From NCBI GenBank assembly GCA_024305405.1, contig JAKNDB010000086.1:805001-869000 (forward strand): a DNA stretch of 64,000 nt. The letters run 5' to 3'. Position numbers and translations under genes: made by a program. The notes under the pieces were generated by a model, which was given only the letters and a program-made list of their open reading frames with translations, was not told the DNA's origin and searched no databases. The DNA is from Dirofilaria immitis. Its lineage: Eukaryota > Nematoda > Chromadorea > Rhabditida > Onchocercidae. Of this stretch, positions 13,901 to 26,000 are shown piece by piece; the first letter of the stretch is position 1, and each line of letters begins with the position of its first letter.

Positions 13901-16900
13901 AGTGACAGATTGTCCGAGGATTATGTATGGCATATCTCCAGTTGCAATTAAATAACATTAAGTGCAATACATCGAAAACCAAAAAATCAAGTGATATTTA
14001 TTGATTTTGATGACTGCTTATTGTAATTTATTCAGTATCTTTTAGCTTCCTGTTCTTTTATTTTCACTCATTCGCGTCGTTATTGCGCCATTTCATGATT
14101 TTTATTATCTATTTTTTTTTGAATTTTCACAGTTTTGTTCTTTGATCTTCATGATTCTCTCTCGAGCTTTTTTGCCTGATTGTCCAGTATCTTGGAAGTT
14201 TTTGTCGTTTTTCATTAAGTCATTTAAGCAGTCATGAATTGTTTTTTCTTATTACTATTATTGTTTCACTGTCATAGTATATCATTTGCTTTTATTGGAA
14301 TAAATGTTACTTTGAATGGAAAAATTAAAATTTTCATGATTTCTTCTGATTCGTATATATTCGTGAGTTCGGTAAAACAAATAAAGGATTAAACAAATGC
14401 ATTGATTGGCTTCACATCTGATTTTATGATAATTCGGTGTCTTACTAATATAATATATTTAGTCAATTTTTTTAGAATTCTGATCTAATCACTGAATATA
14501 TGACTTTGTAAATAATATAGCTCGCTCCTGCGACATCCTGTTCGGATTTTTTTTCTTGTCTATTTGTGTGATTTAGATTTTGTCAGATTTTATATTATCA
14601 CAAAATTTATCTGTTTATCAAGTCATGCTTGATTACTATCACGGAATGGTGCTCAAACTGAGAACTTTGGAGCCTTTGTGAACTGGAATCTTGATAAATG
14701 TGATACATAGCAACTAATACTTCCATGCTTTAGTAGAGATCTGAATATTTTGTGGATGTAATGTTGTACTTTTCGTCAAAAATTTGAAATTTTGCAGTTT
14801 GTGTGATAGCGTAGAGAAATTAAGTAATGGTCGGTTGGGTACTAGTTCAACAGCAGCACTAATGGGTTCACCGGAAAGCGATTCTTTCTCACCAGGGTAA
14901 TAGTTCTTGCTCTTTTTAAGATAAAATTCGTACTGAATGATTGCAGCATACGTTTATTTAATAAAATATCCTGAATAAAATCCAACCATTTTTTGTCTGA
15001 AGTTTTCCTTTATCTCTATGTTAAACGTTAAATTATAGGATTTCATCACCAGTGCCATGCGGAACAAACTCAGCTGGTCCAATCGGAGCGTCCGGCACTC
15101 CATCTGATACATCTGATTCGGGTGTTACTCCAACTAATAAGAAGTCGACGACACGTCGTAATGCCTGGGGTAATATGTCGTATGCCGATCTCATTACACA
15201 AGCTATCGTTAGTTCACCTGAAAACGACTAACTCTTTCGCAAGGTAATAAACTAGGTTCATTTTATCATTTCATTGGACTTGCTTTATAATAAATATATC
15301 TTTACTTTCATATAGCAATGAATTACTTGTAGTTTTGTTATTGTCGTTGAATGAATGGACGACTTTTTCATTTATTATAAACTCTTTCAAATTTTTTCAT
15401 TCGATTTACGATTATCTCTTTTACAGTGTATGAATGGATGGTACAGAATGTTCCATACTTCAGAGATAAGGGTGATTCCAATAGTTCTGCTGGTTGGAAG
15501 GTTCGTATTTCTTCGGTCATTTTATACAACAGTTTACAATAAATCTCATAAAAATAAATTCTTTAGTATCAAGCCAAAATAGCCAGAAACATCTAATAAT
15601 ACTGTAAAAAAATCTTAGTATGATGGAATTCCGATGATGAATTAATCTTTTATGGATGCTGTATAGTTATCATATATATATATATATATATGTATGATTT
15701 AAATAGTCTGTCATTCTGCTTGCTAATTCCTTCATCTGAAATCACTTTTTCAAACTTATTCAATCAACCTTTTTGTAAACCGAAATTCATTTCCCTAGTT
15801 TGACGTTTAATCGATGATTTTTGATGCTTTATATTGGACATGTAGCACAGAATAACATTCGATGCTGCCTCTCTATCATTATCATCATCATCATAACAAC
15901 TAAATGAATGTCTCGCGTCAGCTCTTGCTGGATGAAGAAACGAGGAGAGGGTGAGAGAGATGAGACATCGAAATATTGAGAGATAGATTGATAAAAAGAG
16001 AGGAGTATCGGTTTTCGTTGTGAAGTTCAAGTTTTTGTTAAGATAACAGTGATACGAACTGGGATTGATAGGGGGCGATTAGTGACTGAGGAATTCATTT
16101 CAATGCACTCCTGCTATTAACTACTAAAATACATACATAGAGCTGAATAAAAGAATGAGGTTGTAGATTGAATATGATAAGATCATTTATTATGTGTGAG
16201 GTTTTTGTTTCCATCTTTACAAAGTACAGAACCACAGATGGAAAAAAGCCGAATTGGACAAAATAATCTGATCTGTTCAATTAGCTATTTGCAATCCTTT
16301 TATCTGTGTTGACAGAAAGACATCCTTCAAAATAATCTCGTGTCATGCCAAATAGTTTCATCTTTCGAATAATTAATCAGTTTGTTATAAAGTGTGGTTT
16401 AAAATGAAGATGTGAATCTACTTTGTTGCTTATTTTTTGATACCATTAACGCAGTTTTCACTGTATTGAGTGACGTAGCAGCTTCTGCTCCTCGTGTAGT
16501 CGTCATCTGGGGAAAAATTGAGTTATCTAACCCAAAGAGTGAGTTCTACCTCTTGCTCATCTGCTAATATTTTAACTAATACGGCTGAATAAAATATAAC
16601 CTTCCTTAAAAACGATTTTTATAATACTTCTTGATGATAAGATAAAATTTAGTAAAGACAGGAAGGAGGGAATGTTTCCGAAAAATTAGTTAAACTATCA
16701 TTTGGAAAGCAGGGTGTCTTAATTGACAAGTTTCTTTAAAATATATATTTCTTTATTATGGGTTATTCTTTTGTCATTGGATTCATTGGAGCGAAAGCTT
16801 TAGATGACCTGTGACTCCCTTTTTCTTTGTTTCAACAGTCGATGAAATGTTGCAGCAATTTACTGTCATTCTTAACTCTCTCTTGTCTTCCCTTCGTTGA

Positions 16901-19900
16901 TGTTTTCGGATAAATCTTATTAGTTTAGCTGCATTGAGTTATGCTTTTCTTTTTATCAAAGATTATGAAACAAATAAACAAGTAATGGAAAAACGAAGTG
17001 GTTACAACGCAAGGTTTTTAAAACCTTGATAAATCAGTATTAAGGCTGATGTAATATTGGAAGCATTCTTATTCTTTTATTTGCTTCAATTACATAAGCA
17101 AACATATGAGCACCAGATAGATTTCATTTAACTAGTGATGATTTGCAGTTTCATTTGGATTTGATGGAAGTCGTCTATTTTGCAAGTGAAATTATGGATA
17201 GAGTTGATAAAGATTTCTTTAAAATTTGTGGCTAAGAAACGACTTAAGTAGTATTAGAACCAAGCAAAGTCTATATATATATATAATGCTGCGAGTATAA
17301 TAATCGACGTCCCAGTCTGGCAATGTAATTTTTCAGCTGTTGCTTGGGAGTTTATCTAGTCTGGTTTAACCAGCTCCAAAAGCTAGAAGTACATAAATTT
17401 CCTTGGATATCTCAGAAACTTTATTTTTTCCCTCCGATCACTTATTTGCTCTCTTTTATTATCATAATCTGTGTCGCCAGTATATCCTTCCTCACAGATC
17501 CAACTTTCCTCACCAGAACTCCACCATTTCTTTCGCTTTTTGGATATTTGCTTTGTGTTGTTCTCTAAACTCTCCCCACTGAATAACGAAAATTGCTTTC
17601 TGTCTTTTGCTTCATTTCTCTGCCTTTTATTATTTTGCTTATCGGGCCTGCGAGGAGAGGCTGCTGTATGAGAAATGAAGGAAAGTCTATCGAACATAGA
17701 TAGGAGAAAGGGTCAACGGACCAGGACTCGACCGAAAGATAGAAGAGTTGCTGTACACCATCGAGTGACCAGCGGATCGTCCGTTGGACATACCCCTATT
17801 CATCAGCAACATCTCGACCAGAACACTAACCGTTATCGAGCGGCCGAAGGTCATTCTACCTATTGGCGCACTTTCCCCATCATACATTCCAAATTTTCGC
17901 TTTTTATTGATATGCTTTGCCATATATTCCCTTCTTTATTTCAGCTGGATTTTCAAATTTTATTAAAATAATCCTTGTTGCATCATTAATATCATAGCAG
18001 TAGTATCACTTCCATACAAGCGACAACTTTGATTACTGTGATATCAGATCTGAAAGAAAAACTTCTTGTATTGTTTTTCTTCATTGTGCAAGCTTCCCGG
18101 GATTTGCTGTGTATTTAGAAGCACAATGCAAGCAAGAGACTTAGAGATGGACTTGGATGATTATGTTGAATTTGAGCAACGCGGTCGCTCACACACATGG
18201 CCTGAGCGTCACTTGGTTCATTTTGGATTGGATGCCACTGCGATTGAGGCGGCAGATCCTGACTTATCATTAAGAGTATATACACCAAGTTTACCATCCC
18301 ATGAATCTAGCACAAGTATCAGTGCTACTTCCAGCATAAGTCTATCTGAAGCATTGAAATCGAATCTTAGTTTGATTTTAGAATCAGATTGCAACCAAAA
18401 GTCAGAGTCAGCCTCAAAAATAGGATTCAGCGGAGAAAAGCAAAATATCGTCTTCCACCCAAAGAAGATTCCATTCCGAACACAGAGTGACGTGCGACTT
18501 TCAGTCACAGATGCGAATAACGATTCTGTATCTTATCCGAGTGTATCCCACTTTTCTGGACAAAACTCAAATCAACATGTTACTGATTCTTCACCGACAC
18601 TATTATTATCACATTCACCATCAGCACAAATTCAAGCTCAAGCAATATCACATTCTTCTCTTAATGATAGCGCACAGTTGTCGATTTTAAAATTAGTTTC
18701 AGTGGCAGGGAATACATCAAGCGTGCTCTCTCTGACTGATTCAGGTGAAAATCTCTCAGGCAATTCGATCCTCCCATCAGCACATCGCATTATTGGTGAT
18801 TCAATTCAGAATTTATTCGTGGCATCCGCTGATCGGCATACATCTAGTTCAGGTCCACAGTCAACGAACGATAATAGCATGTCTATCGTTAAATCTTTAC
18901 CATGTTCAGATATTCTCAACAATACTGCTTCTTCGGCATCTAACATTCCGAATGACTGTGCGTCTCAGGTATTAACATCTACTACCGATCTGGGTACTAC
19001 CGTGCTGTATTTCACTACACATGAAGATGCTACCCAAGGACTAGTTGAAGAAGATCCAGAAGATCCTGGAGAACAAAAACCGGTTAAGAGAAGACGGATT
19101 CGCAAACGTTTGAACGGTCTTATTAGTCAAAAGAAACCGAATCCTTGGGGTAAAGAAAGTTACTCAGATCTTATCGCTAAAGCGTTGAGGAGTACTTTTG
19201 ATGGCCGAATGAGGTTGAACGAAATTTACAATTGGTTCGCATCCAATGTACCATATTTCGGTAGTCGTACAAGTCAGGAACAATCAGCAGGATGGAAGGT
19301 AGAATTTTCTTTAGTTTCAAATTTCTTTTACTTTGATGATTCAAATTTCTTTTGCTGTGAAGACTGCCTTGTTATTTGATTGCTGGTTTCAGGACTTTTT
19401 GACTACACTTTAAATTGGACTGTGAACGCGAAGCTTTTCCTAATTTGTAATTTTATTTTCATAATTATTTTCCGTAATTTTTTGATGTTAAAATCCCTTG
19501 CGTGATGTAATCTTCGCATAAAATATTTTGTTTGTTAAATTATTCAAATGTCACTCTATCTTTCGCTTTATCTAGAATGTGATAAGTAAAGCTTTCGAAT
19601 GAGATAAGTATTCGACACAATGTGTGCTGTACTGGGCGGTGATCTCATGTCCTTTGTCTTTTTCCATGAAATTCACAAACTTAAGTTCCAGCGATTTTAT
19701 ATTATGGAAGTTCCAGATTTTAAGAGTTCAAGAAAAAGAACTTATAATTGAGATATTTAAAACATTGGTATTTGTCATGGTCTTTGCAGAATTCAATTCG
19801 ACATAACCTTTCTTTGCACAGTCGCTTCATGCGGATACAAAATGAAGGTGCTGGAAAGAGTTCTTGGTGGGTGATTAACCCGGATGCGAAACCAGGTAGA

Positions 19901-22764
19901 AACCCACGAAGACAAAGGTCTGCGACATTGGAGACAACAACAAAAGTATGCTTTCGATGCAGTTTCCGTTTTTACAAAATTTCATATTGTAATGACCGGT
20001 TTTTATATATTTTATGGCGGAAAGCAATGATGTAGTGATATATGTTAATCGAGAAATTATATACGTTTTTAGCCCACAGATGTATATTTTTGACTTGATT
20101 CGCATCTTTTTTTTCGTGAAAATTCTCTTATTTCAGCAGAATTCTAACATGTAGATTTATTCAGAATTATAAATAATATACATGAAGAAATGTTAGTAAG
20201 AAAGGATGTAGAAAAAGAAAGAAGGACATGGAAAAAGCAATGTTTGCACTGGCTTCTTGTTAAGACTTGAGACTTAATGATAAAGCAATGTTTTATCTAA
20301 ACAGAGAAAGCTATTCCGTACTAAGAAATGACAGCCGGAAAATAAAATAAAACATAAACAGAAATGTCTCTGGAAATAAGGAAAGAATTGCAACAAAGAC
20401 ATACTGGCTTTGCGATGTGGCCCTCTATTTATTCCTTGTTTAGTAATAGTCGCTGCAATAGGCTTGTAATATTTGTTGTCCAACTATCACTTCTTTCATG
20501 TTTTTGTAACAAGATTCAGAAATAAATGAAGTTTTTGTCATTAGATTTATTTTTAATAAATTTCAAGGAAGTAATTTGTAGTGTATATAACGTTGAAAAT
20601 TAAAGTTATTGTGGTAGAAAGCGGCTTTTGGTGCAGAACATGCTTTTTTGATCATGTTTTTTCTCAAATATATTCTGAGTTTCATGTTCCATCTTCTACT
20701 TATGAGTTGTATTTTTCTGTCATAAACATAAGGTATTTTTAAGACCTCCCTTCATCATTTGATTGAATAAAAATTGCTCTGTAACAAAAGATAAAAACAG
20801 ATCGAATAAGCTTGTTTTAATTTAAAATTTGGAAGATTTGGTGGAAACTATAATTTTTCAAATATTCCTTTCTTAAGTCCTAAAAATCCACAATTAAGGT
20901 AGCAATGGACAAAAAACGACGAGGTGCCCGTAAGAAGGTGATGGAAATGCGCGCGAATGGTGGCGGTGGTACATTGCATAGTGCTGGTAGCTCGATTGTT
21001 GGTTCACAGGTATTACAACAGCATCACAATTATACTTCTTAACATATTCTGATAGAGAGGAGAAATTCTGTACTGTAATTGGAAATTTTAAAAGTTCTTC
21101 AAAGAAATGAAATCTTTTTGTTTGCTCTTTTTAGGCATCGGTGTTAAGCCGGGAATTATATACTGCTGAAGAAGATTCATCGAATTTTGAACCTTTCCGG
21201 TTAACATTATCGCTTTCGCTTTTCAAGTATAGATTTTAGGAATTTAATTTCATGAGGATTCCTTAAGATAATATTATAACTTTAGCCCAATCATTTAGAA
21301 CATTATATTTTTTAGATTTTCCGGTAATTGAATGAAAATATTGTGGTTTACCATTTTAGACTTTCTAACATCAAAGAATGTCATGAAAGTTTCATTGTTT
21401 TTGCATGTTGCCGATATTAATACAATAAAATTCCTTTTATTTTCTGAAAAAATTATTAGTAACTTAAATTAATGTTTCAGTTCTCGTACCCAATCAAACC
21501 TTTCATTATCCGGTTCATCATCACGCGTATCGCCATCAATGATAGAGAATTACGAGAATTTTGATAGTTTCGATTTTCCACCTTTTGTTGAGGCTGCTAG
21601 CGCTATGCCTCACGATATCCTAGATCGCACTAATGAAGTAAGTTTTGAGTGGACACATTATTTTTTGTATGTGACGAACTTTTTTGACATAATTTTATAT
21701 ATTAGTCCCGAAATTTAAGCTTTTTTGTACTGGAACTTGAAAATTGCTTTTCGAATTAATATCAAAGAGATAAGATTGCCTAAGTCTGTTCTTTCTTGAA
21801 TTTTTTTCTTGATTTTATTTTATTTCTCTGCAGATGAATCTGAATCAGAGCGACAGTCCAGCATTTCACAGACCTATGGCTAATCCGATGTTGAATGGTA
21901 GCAGTACACAAACTTCTTCCAACTTAATCGCACATATTAAAACTGAGCCGTCAGCCAGCAGGGTATTATGCATTTTTTCTTATAGATGAGTAAATTCTTG
22001 ACAGTCAAAGTATATGTTTGTAATTTACTTTTGATCTCCATACTTTCTTTGTCTTCAGTTTATCTCTTTCTATAGTTCAGCATGAAAAATACTTTCAATT
22101 GATTCAATTACAGACTGAAAACAGTGTTCAGCCGCCACCATCTTATCATGAACTGGATGTTGTACGAGGTGTTCAAAATATCCAGAATCCATTATTGCGA
22201 ACACATCTTATACAAAACAGGATACCGAGTCAGCAGGGGTAAGTAGTTCTTATTAAACTGGATTTATTGAGAGTTCTGAAAATAAATATACCCTAAAAAA
22301 TAGTTCTTGTCTAAACAGAATTATTCGCCGAATTACTGATATTGAAAGATAGTTAAAATTTTGATATTTTTCAAGATTTAAAAATTATTGATTTTTAGTT
22401 TTTTGTGTGAATAGAATTATGAACTTGATGATGATATTTGATTTACAATGAAATAAACTAAAATTCATTGCCTTGAATGAATTAGCATTTTAGCGTACCG
22501 TATAATGGTAGTTATTCAACTGGAAGCACTAATATTGTCACACCAAATTGGATGCACTCTAATGTGGTTCCTGTTACTATTCATCCTTCAGTAAGCTGTG
22601 CTGCGCAGCAATCATTTAGCGGTAACACAGCGGCTTTACCCATGGATTTAGAAAACCTGGCACTTCCTGATCAACCACTGATGGAAGTGGAAAACATGGA
22701 AGCCGTCATTCGTCATGAATTATCTCAATCAGCTGGTAGTCAGTTAAGCTTTGACAATATTTAA
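10255..22764 (+). CDS. daf-16: Forkhead box O transcription factor DAF-16, isoform A (frame broken once)
   Basis: FOXO factor that acts in the nucleus downstream of insulin/PI3K/AKT signalling and controls dauer or larval arrest, stress resistance and lifespan genes (known from C. elegans). Coding exons read: 10255-10694, 14798-14896, 15039-15243, 15427-15500, then shared exons 19790-19945, 20899-21009, 21135-21199, 21481-21637, 21834-21962, 22114-22238, 22494-22764. All phases join except in exon 3, where one base is missing near 15220 and produces a TAA at 15229. With that base the product would be about 610 aa, near the usual size. AKT-type sites: RDRCNTWP (Thr119), RRQRSAT after the forkhead, and RSRTQSNLS. 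The forkhead N-half runs from [13 protein letters not shown] to NSSAGWK; the shared half has [12 protein letters not shown] and SSWWVINP; then comes a basic stretch (KKRRGARKK). The C-terminus, [15 protein letters not shown] and VIRHELSQ, matches the DAF-16 transactivation tail. The start at 10255 is the first ATG after the acceptor at 10194. Confidence 0.93.
10795..10970. repeat. (ATT)n microsatellite in daf-16 intron 1
   Basis: A pure ATT run covers about 10843-10900, with imperfect ATT/ATC/ATY extensions on both sides. The Tyr-rich and Asn-rich open frames over it are artefacts of the repeat. It lies about 100 nt after the exon 1 donor. Confidence 0.9.
10971..14797 (+). other. daf-16 intron 1 (rest)
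   Basis: About 3.8 kb of the 4.1-kb first intron. No further coding exon with compatible phase is visible, although an additional alternative first exon cannot be excluded. A 22-nt poly-T run lies at 13783-13804. Confidence 0.65.
14798..14896 (+). CDS. daf-16: daf-16 isoform A, coding exon 2
   Basis: Thirty-three codons, phase 2 in and phase 2 out, reading [14 protein letters not shown] and onward to a Ser/Pro-rich end. The acceptor is TTTTGCAG and the donor GTAATA. It links the first AKT site to the forkhead exon; the spacing is similar to that in C. elegans DAF-16A. Confidence 0.85.
15039..15243 (+). pseudogene. daf-16: daf-16 isoform A forkhead exon with one-base frame break
   Basis: Acceptor ATTATAG and donor GTAATA are intact. 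The frame runs through [18 protein letters not shown] to SSPE; the next bases read N-D-stop, with TAA at 15229-15231. One extra base in the A run at 15221-15224 would restore K-R-L-T-L-S-Q and a phase-1 end that joins exactly to the exon at 15427. The exon is 205 nt where 206 are needed. Typed as pseudogene only because the frame is broken as written; a base lost from a short homopolymer in the assembly is more likely than decay, because both neighbouring exons are perfectly conserved. Confidence 0.85.
15427..15500 (+). CDS. daf-16: daf-16 isoform A, forkhead helix exon
   Basis: Codes [16 protein letters not shown] and DSNSSAGWK, almost identical to C. elegans DAF-16A. The acceptor is TTTACAG; the donor GTTCGT follows the Lys codon in phase 0, the same exit phase as the isoform B exon at 18126-19298. 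Both therefore splice into the exon at 19790. Confidence 0.92.
15501..18118 (+). other. Intron of isoform A and upstream region of isoform B
   Basis: Non-coding for isoform A and presumably contains the promoter of isoform B. It holds a TA microsatellite at 15673-15691. A more GC-rich, non-repetitive stretch at about 17640-17870 carries a 98-codon open frame from ATG 17675. That frame has an Arg-rich start but does not join in frame to the isoform B ATG through the obvious sites, so it may be a leader exon or promoter. Confidence 0.5.
18111..18118 (+). promoter_or_regulatory. Splice acceptor before daf-16 isoform B start
   Basis: GTATTTAG ends 7 nt before the ATG at 18126. The short gap and lack of an obvious upstream coding exon suggest trans-splicing of a leader, so isoform B probably has its own promoter inside the gene. 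Confidence 0.5.
18126..19298 (+). CDS. daf-16: daf-16 isoform B-specific exon
   Basis: Encodes the isoform B N-terminus, roughly residues 30-320 of low-complexity Ser/Thr/Asn-rich sequence, then the alternative forkhead half ending SAGWK. The donor is GTAGAA at 19299. The open frame continues past the donor to 19379, but those codons are intronic because the conserved domain continues only at 19790. Confidence 0.92.
18126..22764 (+). CDS. daf-16: Forkhead box O transcription factor DAF-16, isoform B
   Basis: Alternative product of the same gene. A single 1173-nt exon (18126-19298, 391 codons) replaces the four isoform A exons and joins to the shared exons at 19790-19945, 20899-21009, 21135-21199, 21481-21637, 21834-21962, 22114-22238 and 22494-22764. 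All phases agree, giving about 728 aa. The N-terminus has its own AKT-type site, RGRSHTWP (Thr24), then a long Ser/Thr-rich region and a basic stretch KRRRIRKR. Its own forkhead N-half starts at about residue 337 with [16 protein letters not shown] and reads through [15 protein letters not shown]. It matches the C. elegans DAF-16B type and has no frame break. ATG 18126 is preferred to the upstream in-frame alternatives because an acceptor lies just before it. Confidence 0.93.
19790..19945 (+). CDS. daf-16: daf-16 shared forkhead DNA-binding exon
   Basis: Fifty-two codons with [35 protein letters not shown] and the AKT-type motif RRQRSAT. This contains the DNA-recognition helix (helix 3, N-x-x-R-H-x-x-S-L) and wing 1 of the forkhead fold, used by both isoforms. 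The acceptor is TTTGCAG and the donor GTATGC, phase 0 on both sides. Confidence 0.95.
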
Positions 22765-22995
22765 GTCGTTATACGACGATAGATAAGATTCTTGTATAAT
22801 TCCGATTCTTTACTATAATTTTATGTTTTGGAATAGTTTTACTTTTCGATTAATCACTTTATACAATTGTTTGCGTTCTGAAATAGTGTTTACTTTCCTG
22901 TCTATCGTAACTATATAGTATTTTCACTTTAGAGAACTGATTCAAATTCTGTTTAGTTTAATCGATTAAACGACTATATGCATAGTAAATTTAAA

Positions 22996-23001
22996 AATAA
23001 A
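22996..23001 (+). terminator. Poly(A) signal of daf-16
   Basis: The first canonical AATAAA clearly downstream of the stop codon, 232 nt after it, within an A-rich stretch. The real cleavage site cannot be read from the sequence. Confidence 0.5.
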
Positions 23002-26000
23002 ATAAGACTTATTTCTCATTTGTTCTAGATTTGTTACAAAATTGTGATTCGTCACTACTAAATTTTAATTCGAAATGCACAATTCCAATGTGCTATTATC
23101 CCTTATTTTAGTAGTTTCTCTGCCTCATTAAACTTTGAATCATAAAAGTCATTAAATGCGTTCCATTAAATGAGCAAAACTAGTTTCCTTTTTATTTTTA
23201 ATTGTTTCAAGGTATAGTGGGAAAGTATGGGAAAGTAAGCACTAGAATGAAACGTATTTGTTTTTATGAGGGACGAGAGATCCTTTATTAACTCATCTCT
23301 TCATTTACGAACACGAAACGGGTGATTCAACTGCACAGTATGCACGCATACCTTGATTGTTATCAGAAGGAATGTTTGCTGCTGTGTTGAAAGAATTGAT
23401 GATGTCGTTGAGATAGAATCAGAACCGTGCAATATGATAATTAATATTTCGCAATGTCATCGTAATTTTTTCGTCTTCACACATCTGCAATGCAACAGGT
23501 TTTCCAATTAATTGCACACTGCAACAGACGAAACATTCACCTGGCAGGCTGATGTGCACAAGATAGTGACACATTACAGTTGTACGACCATTTTTGGAGA
23601 TTCGTATCTTGTTTTCAGTTCATTTTACACATTGCAAATACCTCCATTTCTCTCAATTGTTTAACCTGTTTCTCATGGGACTATTTTATTGTATACAATT
23701 AGTAAAGCGATATCACGATTTTCGTTAGTATAGCTTGAGAAAGTGAACCTTTCTAACGTAAAGGCTGAATTCCGGTTGGTGTTAGTTTGCGTATTAGCAT
23801 CAATCCATTTTTCCTAAATATCAGAAATGATTCTTTTGATCGATTTAAAATTGTGTATCGTTTAACCGTATTTTTCTAACTGTATCCTTCCTTTAAGGAA
23901 GACTGATCGAGGATAGAAATTGTCTGTATGTACTTCTTGCATGTTTTATGTCTAATTCTGAAAATTTTTATGGTACCAAAAGAATTACAAGTTTTGTTCA
24001 AATAATGTGCAAAATTAAAAAAAAATTGTTTACATGTAAAAAGAAGAAGGAATTTGATAATTCACCTACCAGAGTTGTCTCTATTGCAATAAACAATACG
24101 CTGCGGTCATTCAATGCTTCGATCATTTTTCAAAAATTTTCTTCTGTTAAATGCTTGGAAATCGAAAGTTGGAGTGATATCTAAATCTAAAGTTGAGCTG
24201 ATGTGTACTAGTTAAACAAGGCTTTAAAACTAGCTTTTCAGTGCTATTTTCTTCGATCAAAACTGTCGTTTTAGATTATTGAAAACTGAAGAATGTAAAA
24301 ACGAACTAGTTAAAGGAAGTACTTTTTGGATTATAAAATCGGAAAATCTTAGTTGGGATAATCTGAAAAGTAATAAGTCGATATTTTTATAGCACTTCGT
24401 GATGAGATAGCACTTTTACTGATCTTTTAAACTATTTTGTAAAAGACCGTTAAGATGTGTTTATATTTCTTGGCATTGAGTTATAAAAATGTTCTACCTC
24501 GTATCTGTTTCCTTTTTTCTGTCAAGTTGTAAAAACATTCTTTTGTTTTATATAGACAAGAGGTGAATAATTTCAAGTTTTTTTTGCTGTTTGCATTACT
24601 TTTACTTGCACTGTGTTAATTTTTAATGTCGTTGATGCTCTACCTGGTATCGCCTGCTCTGACGTTTTTTTGTTAGTTGTTGTTATTAATGCTACAATTC
24701 AGGAAAATTTTGCGTGCTCTTGGAGGGATGAGTTTTTAACTATTTTTTCGAAAAATAAAATATTAAGGATTTGAAAAGCGATATTGAATGAGGTGGGAGT
24801 GTTGTTATCAGAGGAGGATACAAAAGTGAAATTACATTTCCTGTCTTGATATAACTCAACATTCTGTAGTTGATATGTTTGCCAATTGAAAAAGACATAG
24901 CACTTATAACAAGATTTTTTTACTTTCTAATTTTTTATGCTGCAACTTCCAGCTCTCACTGTTTTAATAGGAATTTGAATGCGGGAATTATTCATTTCAT
25001 ATTTTCTTTTAATTTTTTCTTGGCTTTGACTGTTTTATGAGTTCCTCGCTTTTCCGTTTTTGCCTGCTGGATTCATTGCCGCGATACGGAATATTGTGCA
25101 TACTTGTTGTTAAGATGTTTTGTTTTATGTCATTTCACTGAATTTTACCACTTTTATGGGTTTGTATACCGATGCGGTACAGCTATTGTTTAAAAAAATA
25201 TTTGTAGGACGTAGGCATAAGTGTAATTAAGATTACTCGTTGCACAGTTCGTTACTGTTGCTTTTGAATGTTTGGTGTTGTGTTATATAAGATAGAATTA
25301 GCGCCACAGTGTCAATCGTATTAATTGCAACAGAGCTTGAATTATTGGTGTAATCCTTGACTCACAAAAATAAATTCGTAAGCGTTGTTTAGCCACTCCA
25401 TTTGAAATGTAAATGTTCTTCATAAACGTTTTTGTGAAGGAAAATTGTAAATTGTAATTTTTGCAGTCAGTTATTCATTTCATATTTCATCTAATTTTCA
25501 TTGTATGCATTATTCTGATTTCGGTTCTCTTCAAAATTTTAATAAAATAACGTTGACAAAACCTAGTTTGGCAGTCCTACAAGATACTATTGGATTTGTA
25601 TTTCGGTTATCGAAATTGCGCATTTGTTTTACCTATCAGGCATTTCTAGGCGTTTTAATTGAGGGTAACTTTAGAAACTGTGGGGCTAAATTACACATTA
25701 AAAAATGGTAGACCTAACAAACGTGAAGCATAATTAATATTTGACGATCTGGAGAAAATATGCACCCGTGCACAAGTTATGTAATTTAAGAGTTCGAAAA
25801 TATGTTTGTGAGGTAAGTTGGCAGTTTTTAGTGTCTTAGAAATTTATGATTTTATAGTTTTTCGCAATTTAAAAATTACGCTCATTTGGTAAACTTGAAA
25901 TAATAGTGACTTCTCCATTGCTTGGCTGATTTTTTTCATGACGAAGAAGCGAAGTTCGGTATTTCTTGACCTCCTACAGTAGTGTATAATCCACATTTTT

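Noticed and set aside
15355..15582. 75-codon open frame over the isoform A forkhead helix exon
   Set aside because: Wrong frame; the correct frame gives [12 protein letters not shown] with good splice sites.
24026..24033. FOXO-type element TTGTTTAC between daf-16 and aak-2
   Set aside because: Matches the DAF-16 binding consensus, but single copies occur by chance in AT-rich DNA (another at 33216-33223); no clustering that would support autoregulation.
25505..25711. 68-codon open frame in the daf-16/aak-2 spacer
   Set aside because: No domain, no nearby acceptor or donor with fitting phase, ordinary length for chance frames in this sequence.
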